Assembly (NCBI GenBank): GCA_050948825.1
Contig: JBMNEO010000003.1
Location: 434,001-498,000, forward strand
Direction: 5' to 3'
Length of the DNA stretch: 64,000 nt
Origin: DUQX01 sp050948825
GTDB lineage: Bacteria; Bacillota; Dethiobacteria; DTU022; UBA8154
Positions 23,508 through 33,023 of the stretch are shown one piece after another. The notes beneath the pieces are model-generated. The model was not told the origin of the DNA and searched no databases. It worked only from the letters and a program-made list of their open reading frames with translations. Positions within the stretch are counted from its first letter, which is position 1. The number at the start of each line of letters is the position of its first letter. Made by a program: the position numbers and the translations under genes.

Positions 23508-26500
23508 GTGGCTAAGTATAAACCACGCTTCTACAAAGTACGTGAATGGGTAATCAAAGAATTGGATCGGCGAGAACGCATCTGGGGGAGGTATGGCACA
23601 ATGCTCAATTCGTCTATCCGCGATAATCATAATTACGGTTTTGTGGGCAATTTCTTAAGAGAAGTGATAAAAAGCAATTCAAACCTGTCAATAGTTTCCG
23701 CCTATTTTACCATCTATGCCTACCATGAGTTAAAGGATAAGCTTGATAATATTAAAAATCTCCGCTTCTTATTTGGTGAACCCACCTTTATCAAATCCCT
23801 CGATCCGGAAAAGAAAAACCTGCGCAGTTTTAAAATTGAAGATGACCAACTAGTCATTCCTATGGAAAATCGTCTTCAACAAAAATCCATAGCCAAGGAC
23901 TGCGCCGCCTGGATAAATGACAAAGTGGAAATCAGATCCATGGTTAAACCCAACTTCTTACACGGTAAGCTTTACCATGTGGCCCAGGAAAGCGGTGTGG
24001 AAAAAGCAATCGTCGGCAGCTCCAACTTTACCGTAAATGGCCTCGGCATGGGAAACAACAACAACATAGAATTAAATGTTATCATCGACAGCGACCGGGA
24101 TCGCAGAGATTTAAAACAGTGGTTTGATGACCTATGGAACGACGACACTGGCCTGGTAGAGGATGTTAAAGATGAAGTTTTAAAATACCTTTCCCAGCTC
24201 TACATTGAAAACGAACCTGAATTCATCTACTTTAAAACGCTGTACCACATTTTTGAGCACTACCTGGATGACCAAGCAAGAGGCGGATTGCTGGATGAGC
24301 AAACAGGTTTTTTCGAAAGTGAAATCTGGAATGCCCTTTATGATTTCCAAAAAGACGGGGTCAAAGGCGCCATCAATAAAATTCTTAAACACAACGGCTG
24401 CATCATCGCTGACAGCGTCGGACTTGGAAAAACATACGAGGCTCTTGCCGTAATCAAGTATTTCGAACTCTTAAATGCCCGTGTGCTGGTCATCTGTCCT
24501 AAAAAACTATCCGGCAACTGGACAATCTACCAGGCCAGCCAGGGGCACTCCTTAAACCCCTTTCCCAGGGACCGATTTAACTACACCGTTCTCTATCACA
24601 CAGATATGGCCAGAACATCCGGCAGGTCTGATGCAAACGGCATCGATCTAAGCAATTTTAACTGGGGAGCATACGACCTTATTGTCATTGATGAATCCCA
24701 TAACTTTAAAGGGAATCCCCGTGAAACTGATAAAGCTGATGGTACAGTTAGAATGAACCGGGCCAAGTGGCTCATGGAAAAGATTATTAAAGCCGGCGTA
24801 AAAACCAAGGTCCTCATGCTGACCGCTACTCCTGTAAACAATACACTCCGGGATTTAAGAAATCAGATCGCCTTTATCACGGAAGGTAAAGATAATGCCC
24901 TGTTTGAAACATGTGGCATCAAAGACATCGCTGCCACCCTTAAAAATGCTCAAACTCATTTTACTAACTGGGCAGATCGCAAGAAAAACCCTAATAAAAG
25001 CATAAAGGATTTGCTGGAAAGACTTGATTCCGCATTTTTTAAACTTTTGGATGAATTAACCATCGCACGCAGCCGTAAGCATATCAAAAATTTTTATAAC
25101 CTTGACGCCATTGGACACTTCCCTGAAAGATTAAAACCGCTCTCTGTTTATCCGGATATTGACTTAATGAACCGCTTTCCCAGCTACGACCGCCTCAACA
25201 AGGAAATACTGAAATACAAGCTTTCAGTATTTAACCCATCTGCCTATGTGAAAGAAGAAAAACAGCAAAAGTACGAAGCTTTGGCAGAAACAAATGTGCT
25301 GGCCTTCAAGCAGGCCGACCGGGAGCATTTCCTGATTGGTATGATGAAGGTAAACTATCTGAAGCGCCTGGAAAGTTCCATCGAATCATTTGAGATCTCC
25401 CTGGACCGGACGATTAAAAAAATAGAACACCTGGAAGAAAAAATAAATCAATTCCTGCAAATAAAGCTGAAAACACAGGAGACTTTTGTTGAGGCACCTG
25501 AACCGGATGATTACGAACTTGAGGAAAGTGATGAAGAAATAGGTGAATGGCAGGTTGGCAAAAAATTAAAATTTGACCTGGCCGATTTAAACCTGGATCT
25601 CTGGCTGGAGGACTTGCGTAACGACAAAGCTGCCCTTATTGATCTTTACAACAACGCCGCTGCCGTTACCCCGGAAAGAGACGCTAAGTTATACCAGGTA
25701 AAAGAACTAATCAAGGCAAAACTGTCCAACCCCATCAACCCAGGCAATAAAAAGGTGCTGCTGTTTACCGCCTTTGCCGATACCGCCGCTTACCTTTATG
25801 ATAACCTTAAAGGCTGGATTAAAGATGAGCTGGGCCTGCATGTTGCTTTGGTCATGGGGACAAGTACCAAGGCAACCTTCGGCGGCAATAATTATGACAG
25901 CATCCTCACCAACTTTTCCCCTGTTTCCAAGAACAGGGCACGGCTTGACGCTGCCCCCCAACAAGGGGAAATAGATATCCTCATCGCCACTGACTGCATC
26001 AGTGAAGGACAAAACCTGCAGGACTGCGATTACTTGATTAATTATGATATACACTGGAACCCCGTCCGCACAATCCAGCGCTTTGGGCGTATTGACCGCC
26101 TGGGCAGTAAAAACAAATCCATTCAGCTGGTAAACTTCTGGCCCACTAAAGACCTGGACAACTATATAAACCTTAAAGAGCGGGTGGAAGCACGCATGGC
26201 CCTAGCAGATGTCACAGCCACCGGTGAAGACAACATACTAAATACGGAGCAGCTCAAAGACCTCATTTCTGAGGACCTAAAATACAGAAACAGGCAGCTG
26301 AAAAAATTAAAGGAAGAAGTCTTGGATCTCGAAGACATGGAGGAAAATGTTTCCCTTACAGACTTCACCCTGGATGATTTTCGCGTGGAACTTTTGAACT
26401 ACATCGGGGAAAACCGCCAAAAACTAAATGATACACCCTTTGGCCTGTATGCAAACGTCCCTTCCCCCACCTGTGTCCATCTGCCCAGGTCTAACGCAAA

Positions 26501-26939
26501 CCGGTTTTCTGCAGCCGAAAAAGAAATTATTAAACCGGGAGTTATCTACTGCCTCCGGCAAAAGGGTGATACTGACGGGAACGAGGAATTAAATCCCCTC
26601 CAACCCTATTTTTTGGTTTACATTTTTGAAGACGGTACAGTACGCTTCAACTATACCAATGCAAAACAGATCCTGGAAATATTCCGCCTGCTTTGCCAGG
26701 GAACCAGAAACCCTTACAAGATTCTTTGCGACCTTTTTAACGCTGAAACAAACAATGGAAGCCAGATGGACAAGTATGCAGCCCTGTTGCAAAAAACTGT
26801 CACTGCCATAACACATGTATTTAAAAAACGTGGCCAGCAGAAATTGTTATCCGACCGCAGCGCCCTGATTGTCCCTAAAGATAAACAGATCCAGAATCTT
26901 GACAGTTTTGAATTAATCACCTGGCTGATTGTGAGGTAA
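23508..26939 (+). CDS. PLD-nuclease/SNF2-type helicase of a restriction-like defence system (1143 aa)
   Basis: An N-terminal phospholipase-D-like nuclease domain (~30-210) has HGKLYHV and GSSNFTVNGLG with NIELNV, the HxK...GSxNFT signature. A SNF2/superfamily-2 helicase follows: motif I ADSVGLGKTYEALAVIKYFE (~302-321), motif II VIDESHNFK, motif III LTATPVNN, and motifs V-VI ATDCISEGQNLQD and IQRFGRIDRLGS. A long coiled-coil insert lies between the lobes (~620-740). GTG start at 23508 with AGAGGGTG seven bases upstream. The methylase gene starts six bases after the stop. Expected role: ATP-driven translocation and cleavage of unmodified DNA. Similar helicases occur in DISARM-like systems, but drmA/B/C homologues are not seen here. 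Confidence 0.88.
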   Translation: MAKYKPRFYKVREWVIKELDRRERIWGRYGTMLNSSIRDNHNYGFVGNFLREVIKSNSNLSIVSAYFTIYAYHELKDKLDNIKNLRFLFGEPTFIKSLDPEKKNLRSFKIEDDQLVIPMENRLQQKSIAKDCAAWINDKVEIRSMVKPNFLHGKLYHVAQESGVEKAIVGSSNFTVNGLGMGNNNNIELNVIIDSDRDRRDLKQWFDDLWNDDTGLVEDVKDEVLKYLSQLYIENEPEFIYFKTLYHIFEHYLDDQARGGLLDEQTGFFESEIWNALYDFQKDGVKGAINKILKHNGCIIADSVGLGKTYEALAVIKYFELLNARVLVICPKKLSGNWTIYQASQGHSLNPFPRDRFNYTVLYHTDMARTSGRSDANGIDLSNFNWGAYDLIVIDESHNFKGNPRETDKADGTVRMNRAKWLMEKIIKAGVKTKVLMLTATPVNNTLRDLRNQIAFITEGKDNALFETCGIKDIAATLKNAQTHFTNWADRKKNPNKSIKDLLERLDSAFFKLLDELTIARSRKHIKNFYNLDAIGHFPERLKPLSVYPDIDLMNRFPSYDRLNKEILKYKLSVFNPSAYVKEEKQQKYEALAETNVLAFKQADREHFLIGMMKVNYLKRLESSIESFEISLDRTIKKIEHLEEKINQFLQIKLKTQETFVEAPEPDDYELEESDEEIGEWQVGKKLKFDLADLNLDLWLEDLRNDKAALIDLYNNAAAVTPERDAKLYQVKELIKAKLSNPINPGNKKVLLFTAFADTAAYLYDNLKGWIKDELGLHVALVMGTSTKATFGGNNYDSILTNFSPVSKNRARLDAAPQQGEIDILIATDCISEGQNLQDCDYLINYDIHWNPVRTIQRFGRIDRLGSKNKSIQLVNFWPTKDLDNYINLKERVEARMALADVTATGEDNILNTEQLKDLISEDLKYRNRQLKKLKEEVLDLEDMEENVSLTDFTLDDFRVELLNYIGENRQKLNDTPFGLYANVPSPTCVHLPRSNANRFSAAEKEIIKPGVIYCLRQKGDTDGNEELNPLQPYFLVYIFEDGTVRFNYTNAKQILEIFRLLCQGTRNPYKILCDLFNAETNNGSQMDKYAALLQKTVTAITHVFKKRGQQKLLSDRSALIVPKDKQIQNLDSFELITWLIVR

Positions 26940-26945
26940 GGAAAA

Positions 26946-29900
26946 ATGCCAAACCATGATATTAAACATGCGATCACCACAGCACTCCAGTCTTTCAAAA
27001 CCGGCAGTCTGACAGATTGCGCCCTAGGCCTCTTTAAAACCCTCGGCTACAATACATCCAGGCAGGCACCCCTTAGCACTCCCACCTATGTTGATTTTTA
27101 TGATTCTTATGCTGCCCATAGCCCACGCTTCCGGGAAGACAAAGCATATGTAGAGCAGTGGGAATACGTGGATCTCTTATTCCAGCTTTCCGCTGACGAA
27201 CTTCGCTCCCAGCTCAGCATTTTTGATACTTCTTGTGTGGATGACACAATTATCGAATCCTATCTCTTCTTCACCATCGGCCTCTCTGAAAACTCCTATA
27301 GCCGCACTGCCTTAAGCCAGATCACCAGGGAAGTAAACAAAATATTTCCCATGCCGGCGATGCTCCTGTTTAAACACGGCAATACCCTTACCCTTGCCGC
27401 CATTGACCGCCGCAAGCATAAAAAAGATGAACAAAAAGACGTGCTGGAAAAAGTAACCTTGATTAAAGATATACAAATTGAAAACACACACCGGGCACAC
27501 TTGGAGATCCTGGCCGACCTCTCCCTTCCTGAGCTCGCGAGTAAATATACAATCACCAATTTTGTGGAGTTGCACAACGCCTGGCAGAAAACCCTCGATA
27601 CCAAGGAACTGAATAAACGTTTCTTTAAAGAACTGTCCAATTGGTATTTCTGGGCTATGCATAAAGTATCCTTTCCCGATGATGTGGAAAAGAATGCTGA
27701 AATCCGCAACGCAACCAACCTTATCCGCCTCATCACCCGCATTATTTTTGTCTGGTTTATCAAGGAAAAATCCCTGGTGCCCGATCAAATATTCCAGCCG
27801 GCAGCCCTGAAAAAAATCCTCAAGGAGTTCTGCAAAGATGATTCATCCCACTCCTATTACCTTGCAATTTTGCAAAACCTTTTCTTTGGTATCCTTAACC
27901 AAAAAATGAATGAACGCAAGTTTGCCAAAGACGAAGGTTTTCTAAAAAATAGATCTAAATACGGCATTAAAACCCTGCTCCGTTACGAAGGCCTCTTTAA
28001 GATTAGTCAGGCAGAAGTTTTAGACCTCTTTAAAGGTGTGCCCTTCCTCAATGGTGGGCTATTCGACTGCCTGGATAAAGAGGATGAAAACCACAGAGTA
28101 CTGTACGTGGACGGCTTTTCCCGCAATAACAGGAAACAGGCTGTTGTTCCCGATTATCTTTTCTTTGGTGGGGAACTTGAGCTTGACCTGAACAGCATTT
28201 ATGGCACGCGGAATAAAAGATATACAACCAAAGGCCTCTTCGCAATCCTCTCCAACTACAAATTTACCGTCACTGAAAACACCCCTATCGAAGAGGAAGT
28301 GGCGCTGGATCCCGAACTCCTGGGCAAGGTATTTGAAAATCTGCTGGCCAGCTACAACCCCGAAACCAAAACAACCGCACGCAAACAGACCGGATCCTTT
28401 TACACCCCCCGCGAGATTGTTAACTACATGGTCGATGAGTCCCTCATCGCCTACCTTATGCAGAAACTGGACGAGGCAGGCTACCCGGAACGGGATGAGG
28501 ATTTGCGGGAGCTGCTCAGCTACACAGAAAAACCCAATCCCTTCAATGAAGCAGAAACTGCAGTATTAATCAAGGCTGTTGATGGCTGCAAAATCCTCGA
28601 TCCCGCCTGCGGCTCCGGCGCTTTCCCCATGGGTATCCTGCATAAAATGGTGCATATTCTCCATAAACTGGACCCCCAAAATGAACTCTGGAAAGAGCGG
28701 CAGATCGAAAAAGCGGGAGCACTTGAAGATACCGTGCTGCGCGATAAAGCAATTCGTAACATTGAAGAAGCCTTTGCCAACAACGAACTGGACTATGGCC
28801 GCAAGCTCTATCTAATAGAAAACTGCATCTACGGTGTGGACATCCAGCCCATCGCTGTGCAGATTGCCAAGCTCCGCTTTTTTATCTCTCTCATAATCGA
28901 CCAGCAGAAACAACCCGAGCGGGACAATCTAGGCATACAGTCCCTGCCAAACCTGGAAACCAAGTTCGTGGCAGCAAACACGCTTATCCCACTGGAAAAA
29001 CCGGAAGGGCAGATATCAATATTTACTTACGATAACCCTGAGATTGAAACACTCAAGAACAAGCTCAAGCAAATACGCCACCGCTATTTTAACGCCAAAA
29101 CAAGGAACGACAAACTGAGGTACCAAAAACAGGATAAGTCTGCCCGAGAAAAGTTGGCTCAGCACCTAATGAAAGACGGCTGGAGTGAACATACCGTCCA
29201 GCAGTTGGTGGCATTTGATCCCTACGATCAGAATGCTTCCGCACCGTTTTTCGACCCGGAATGGATGTTTGGCTTAAATAATGGGTTTGACATTGTGATC
29301 GGAAATCCACCTTATATAAGTTTGCAAAAAATGAGGGATAATGAAAAAAAATATTTAGAAAACATAGGGTATCAAACCTATTCTAAGTCAGGAGATATTT
29401 ATTGTTTGTTTTATGAAAAGTCTATTCAGCTACTTAAAAGAAAAGGTATTTCCACATTTATAACATCTAACTCTTGGTTAAGAACTAAATACGGTGAATT
29501 ATTAAGAAATTATTTTGTAGAAAAAACTAACCCTCTCCAATTGTTAAACTTTGAGGATTCACAACTATTTGAATCAGCAATTGTAGAAACAAGTATATTT
29601 ATTACTCAAAACTCTGATTGGAATTATTCTCTTAAGGCCTTATCGGTCGGAAATAATCACCAGTCACTTTCAGATTACTTCCACAAGAAACATAATACTA
29701 TAAATAGTCTTGGCAGTCAGTCTTGGAATACTGGCGAACTACACTTTACACATTTAATGCGTAAAATAGAATGCGGATCCACTCTTTTAGAAAATTTTAA
29801 TGTCACAATTAACTTTGGTATAAAAACAGGATTTAATAAAGCATTTTTAATTGATGAACAAACCAAGAATTATTTGATTTCTAAGGATGTAAAAAATAAT

Positions 29901-30551
29901 GAAATTATAGTACCAATTTTACGTGGGAGAGATGTTAGTAGATACTCGCATAGATTTTCCAACGTCTGGCTTATTAATACTCATAATGGATTTAAAGGCA
30001 TAAAACCTGTTGATGTTATAAAAGATTATCCTAGTATTTATGATTATTTAAAGCAATATCAAAAACAATTACAAAAACGCCAGGACCAAGGTAAGCATTG
30101 GACCAACTTGCGTAACTGTGCTTATCTAGAAGCATTTAGCAAAGAAAAAATTATTTGGGGGGAGTTGTCAGATAAGCCAAAGTTCTCATTTGATAGTGAT
30201 GGATTATATGCTGAAGCAACCTTATTCTTTATGACGGGGGATAATTTAAAATACCTATTAGCAATATTAAATTCAAAGCTTTCAAATTGGTATTTTAATC
30301 AAATATCTACAAGTTCAGGAATGGGAACCAATAGATGGAAAAAATATAAAATAGGTCTACTACCTATTAAAGATATTTCTTTAACAAAACAACAAGCAAT
30401 AATAGAAATTGTAAATATTATTATTTCCGCAAAGAAACAAAATCCAGAATCAGACATCACTCAGTGGGACAATGAAATAGACCAGTTAATCTATATGCTC
30501 TACAACCTGACAGATGATGAAATCGCAATTGTGGAAGGTAATATTTCTTGA
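26946..30551 (+). CDS. Eco57I-type DNA N6-adenine methylase with C-terminal specificity domain (1201 aa)
   Basis: Motif I is DPACGSGAFPMGILHKMVHI (near residue 550) and the catalytic motif IV is IGNPPYIS (near 785); GSFYTPREIVNYMVDESLIA precedes motif I. The C-terminal ~400 residues form a TaqI/Eco57I-type target-recognition region (FGIKTGFNKAFLI, PILRGRDVSRYSHRF). The N-terminal ~450 residues are helical and family-typical for PglX/type IIG-like proteins, without a clear PD-(D/E)xK nuclease. It would provide host protection for the helicase-nuclease encoded just before it. Base composition drops sharply to AT-rich from about 29290, exactly after NPPY, suggesting that the recognition domain was swapped in. 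Confidence 0.9.
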   Translation: MPNHDIKHAITTALQSFKTGSLTDCALGLFKTLGYNTSRQAPLSTPTYVDFYDSYAAHSPRFREDKAYVEQWEYVDLLFQLSADELRSQLSIFDTSCVDDTIIESYLFFTIGLSENSYSRTALSQITREVNKIFPMPAMLLFKHGNTLTLAAIDRRKHKKDEQKDVLEKVTLIKDIQIENTHRAHLEILADLSLPELASKYTITNFVELHNAWQKTLDTKELNKRFFKELSNWYFWAMHKVSFPDDVEKNAEIRNATNLIRLITRIIFVWFIKEKSLVPDQIFQPAALKKILKEFCKDDSSHSYYLAILQNLFFGILNQKMNERKFAKDEGFLKNRSKYGIKTLLRYEGLFKISQAEVLDLFKGVPFLNGGLFDCLDKEDENHRVLYVDGFSRNNRKQAVVPDYLFFGGELELDLNSIYGTRNKRYTTKGLFAILSNYKFTVTENTPIEEEVALDPELLGKVFENLLASYNPETKTTARKQTGSFYTPREIVNYMVDESLIAYLMQKLDEAGYPERDEDLRELLSYTEKPNPFNEAETAVLIKAVDGCKILDPACGSGAFPMGILHKMVHILHKLDPQNELWKERQIEKAGALEDTVLRDKAIRNIEEAFANNELDYGRKLYLIENCIYGVDIQPIAVQIAKLRFFISLIIDQQKQPERDNLGIQSLPNLETKFVAANTLIPLEKPEGQISIFTYDNPEIETLKNKLKQIRHRYFNAKTRNDKLRYQKQDKSAREKLAQHLMKDGWSEHTVQQLVAFDPYDQNASAPFFDPEWMFGLNNGFDIVIGNPPYISLQKMRDNEKKYLENIGYQTYSKSGDIYCLFYEKSIQLLKRKGISTFITSNSWLRTKYGELLRNYFVEKTNPLQLLNFEDSQLFESAIVETSIFITQNSDWNYSLKALSVGNNHQSLSDYFHKKHNTINSLGSQSWNTGELHFTHLMRKIECGSTLLENFNVTINFGIKTGFNKAFLIDEQTKNYLISKDVKNNEIIVPILRGRDVSRYSHRFSNVWLINTHNGFKGIKPVDVIKDYPSIYDYLKQYQKQLQKRQDQGKHWTNLRNCAYLEAFSKEKIIWGELSDKPKFSFDSDGLYAEATLFFMTGDNLKYLLAILNSKLSNWYFNQISTSSGMGTNRWKKYKIGLLPIKDISLTKQQAIIEIVNIIISAKKQNPESDITQWDNEIDQLIYMLYNLTDDEIAIVEGNIS

Positions 30552-31168
30552 AGACATTTGATGATATGGTCATAGTATCCAAGGATTCATTATGCCAACC
30601 AAAACTCAAAGAAATCCTTGGACACACTGAATAACCTCCAGGAGACCCTTCTCTCCCTACCGGAAGATATACTTTTAAGCAAGGAACACTTTTATCAGTG
30701 TATTTAATGATCATCTCGACCAGTTCATGGAGATAACCAAAATCACTGAGCAGAACCGGAGGAAGAAGAGCTCAAAAAGAATCTGGAGATGAGCAGAAAC
30801 AAAACCGTATTATTAGAGAACTGGACAAGACCGTGCCTCACACCCTAGATGAAAACTTTACCTTCAAACGGCCCTACGGTTTCGTCCTGGGGAACACAGC
30901 CTTTAGGGGCATCAAAACCTGGCGGAACCTGTTCATCCTGGTGCTGGACGAGCTGCACGAAAAAGATCCAGCCCGTTTCGCCAGGCTGCCGCAAGAGGAA
31001 AAATTCATTAGCAACCGGGGCAAGCCCCACTTTGCCAGGGACAGGGAAAGTTTACGCGAAGGGGTAAAGTTGAAGTCAGGCTTATATGTAGAAGTGAATC
31101 TTTCCGCAAATGACATCCGTAAAAACATCAAAATCCTGCTGGAGCACTTCAAAATTAACCCCAAATAA
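30552..31168 (+). pseudogene. Broken gene with restriction-associated C-terminal domain
   Basis: Pieces of one protein appear in different frames: SLDTLNNLQETLLSLPEDIL near 30620, HLDQFMEITKITEQNRRKK near 30720, and from about 30790 a frame RIIRELDKTVPHTLDENFTF leading to KRPYGFVLGNTAFRGIKTWR and LKSGLYVEVNLSANDIRKNI. The 'LLSLPxDI' start and the 'F-x-R-P...SW...YVExNLSAxDI' end recur in restriction-associated hypothetical proteins (recalled). A GTG at 30833 could start a 111-residue remnant but has no ribosome site. It lies between the methylase and Abi genes. Confidence 0.6.
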
Positions 31169-31269
31169 AATGAAAATATGTTTTGCGCGAAGATCGGGAT
31201 GCAGCAATGCTGGAATGATGGCCATCAACATCTCACAATGAAACATTAAAATCGCTGACATATAACCGG

Positions 31270-31298
31270 TTGTCATCAACGAGCGGAAAAAATATACA
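31270..31298 (+). promoter_or_regulatory. Promoter of the Abi_2 gene
   Basis: TTGTCA (31270-31275) and TATACA (31293-31298) are 17 bases apart. The predicted start (~31305) is only about 5-14 bases before the candidate start codons, so the mRNA would have an unusually short leader. Confidence 0.6.
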
Positions 31299-31309
31299 TA
31301 CAGGATGGT

Positions 31310-32293
31310 ATGAGATCTATGACAAAAAACTTTAAAAAGATTGATGGTCTAATGAAACACCTGAGGAATTCCGGCATTAATATTAAGGGGAGCTATCAAA
31401 AACGGCAGCTTGTAAATTACGGTTACTATCATGGTTATAAGGGGTACAGGTTTTTTTCCACCCCAACCAGAAGAATTCCTTTTACAGATTTTAAGCAAAT
31501 AATAGCTGTTATTAAATATGATAATAATATTAAGGCCTTGTGTTATCCACACTTAATGTTTATTGAGACAGCATTAAAAAACATAACACTTGATATTGTC
31601 TTGCAAGAAGCAAAATCAAATTTGCTTAATGATATTTTTGATAGACTTATGCCGGGCTACCACAATGCCCCCTCCAGAAAAAAAGATGTGCAACGAGCCA
31701 AGCTTCAACTACATAGCAGTATACGTTATTCATTGTTTAGAAAGTACAATAAGAACAATATTATTACCCACTTTTACAATAGCAGCAAATACAGTGATGT
31801 CCCAATATGGGCAGTATTTGAGATTTTAACTTTGGGCGATTTTGGCTTTTTTGTTTCCTGCTTAAATAAGACAACCCGAGAAAAGATTTCCAGGTATATG
31901 AAATTAGATTTGTCTGGTGATACTAATAGAACATTAGTTCAGGATATCATTTTTGTAATAAAGGATTTCAGGAATGCGGTAGCTCATAACGATATTGTTT
32001 TTGACACAAGATTTAATAGAACTGAGATTGCCCGACCATTGGAAGTTTGTTTGACACATGAGGTAGGTGTTACATACGTAAATTTTGAGTCTATCATTGA
32101 TTATTTAATCCTGGTATGTTACATCTTAAAAAAAATTAAGGTTCCCAAAAGAGAAATACAAGGTCTTATTTCCGCGTATCAAAAAGGACTTGACGATCTG
32201 CAAAAAGAAATTAATTCAAATATCTACCATATGATAGTTCATACTGATACCGGGAGGAAAATCAACGACCTAAGGAATTTTATTAAAACATGA
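31310..32293 (+). CDS. Abi_2 (AbiD/AbiF) family HEPN abortive-infection protein (327 aa)
   Basis: The protein matches the Abi_2 family (PF07751): an N-terminal DGLMKHLRNSGINIKGSYQK start, YGYYHGYKGYRFFS, an LMFIETALKN helix and SDVPIWAVFEILTLGDFGFF. Near residue 220 it has the HEPN ribonuclease motif as DFRNAVAHND (R-x4-H). Such proteins are RNA-cleaving abortive-infection toxins. Two in-frame starts exist (31310, 31319), neither with a strong ribosome site, and the promoter lies very close. The gene is AT-rich compared with the window. A separate promoter plus a two-hairpin RNA lies just downstream (32312-32411), an arrangement known for AbiF-type genes. Confidence 0.88.
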   Translation: MRSMTKNFKKIDGLMKHLRNSGINIKGSYQKRQLVNYGYYHGYKGYRFFSTPTRRIPFTDFKQIIAVIKYDNNIKALCYPHLMFIETALKNITLDIVLQEAKSNLLNDIFDRLMPGYHNAPSRKKDVQRAKLQLHSSIRYSLFRKYNKNNIITHFYNSSKYSDVPIWAVFEILTLGDFGFFVSCLNKTTREKISRYMKLDLSGDTNRTLVQDIIFVIKDFRNAVAHNDIVFDTRFNRTEIARPLEVCLTHEVGVTYVNFESIIDYLILVCYILKKIKVPKREIQGLISAYQKGLDDLQKEINSNIYHMIVHTDTGRKINDLRNFIKT

Positions 32294-32311
32294 AGATTTG
32301 TCATTTAATTA

Positions 32312-32340
32312 TTGAATATTTTGTGCCCAAAGTGTATAAT
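32312..32340 (+). promoter_or_regulatory. Promoter of the small RNA downstream of the Abi_2 gene
   Basis: TTGAAT (32312-32317), a 17-base spacer and a perfect TATAAT (32335-32340). It starts 19 bases after the abi stop codon and no protein-coding frame follows before the terminator. Confidence 0.85.
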
Positions 32341-32345
32341 ATATT

Positions 32346-32411
32346 TAGGAATGGGGGTATAAGTTTGCGGACTTATACCTAAGGGAGTTGGATACGTCCG
32401 ACTCCCTTTTT
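32346..32411 (+). ncRNA. Candidate small structured RNA (abiF-type, possible RNA antitoxin)
   Basis: The predicted ~66-base transcript has two hairpins. The first pairs GGTATAAGT (32356-32364) with ACTTATACC (32371-32379), loop TTGCGG. The second pairs 12 bases, AAGGGAGTTGGA (32381-32392) with its partner at 32397-32408 (one G-U), closing a TACG tetraloop, and runs into five T: an intrinsic terminator. Only one base separates the hairpins. To my knowledge comparative RNA surveys describe an 'abiF' RNA motif adjacent to Abi_2 genes; this location fits, but membership must be tested. Its likely role is to inhibit or serve as substrate of the HEPN protein, as in type III toxin-antitoxin pairs (inference). 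Confidence 0.75.
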
Positions 32412-32477
32412 ATATGTAACCGCTAAATTAGGATGGTTTAAAGAGCTTTTAAATACTCATCTAATTCTGCTAAATTG

Positions 32478-32534
32478 TTTGCACACCCCTTCATAAAATT
32501 GCACCCCGTACTTTTTGGCAGAAAGGTGTGCAAA
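32478..32534. repeat. 10-bp inverted repeat between the sRNA and ssrA
   Basis: TTTGCACACC (32478-32487) and GGTGTGCAAA (32525-32534) are perfect complements 37 bases apart, with related TTGCACCCC and CAAAGGGG sequence nearby. No T run follows. It lies between the accessory region and ssrA, a frequent integration site, and might be an arm-type site; nothing else supports that. Confidence 0.55.
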
Positions 32535-32585
32535 GGGGTAAATTCGCTTCTTTTCTGTCACCTGATTTGCCCCTGAAATCACGAA

Positions 32586-32606
32586 AAGCCCTTGCTGTAA
32601 GGGCTT
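32586..32606 (-). terminator. Terminator of tmRNA
   Basis: On the minus strand AAGCCCTT (32606-32599) pairs with AAGGGCTT (32593-32586) around a short loop and continues into a T run, 31 bases beyond the CCA end of ssrA. Confidence 0.7.
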
Positions 32607-32636
32607 ACGTATTGTATCAAAATTGTTGTTTTCATT

Positions 32637-32991
<355 letters not shown>

Positions 32992-33023
32992 ATAAACTTT
33001 TCTTCTATAGTCATTTTTGGGAT

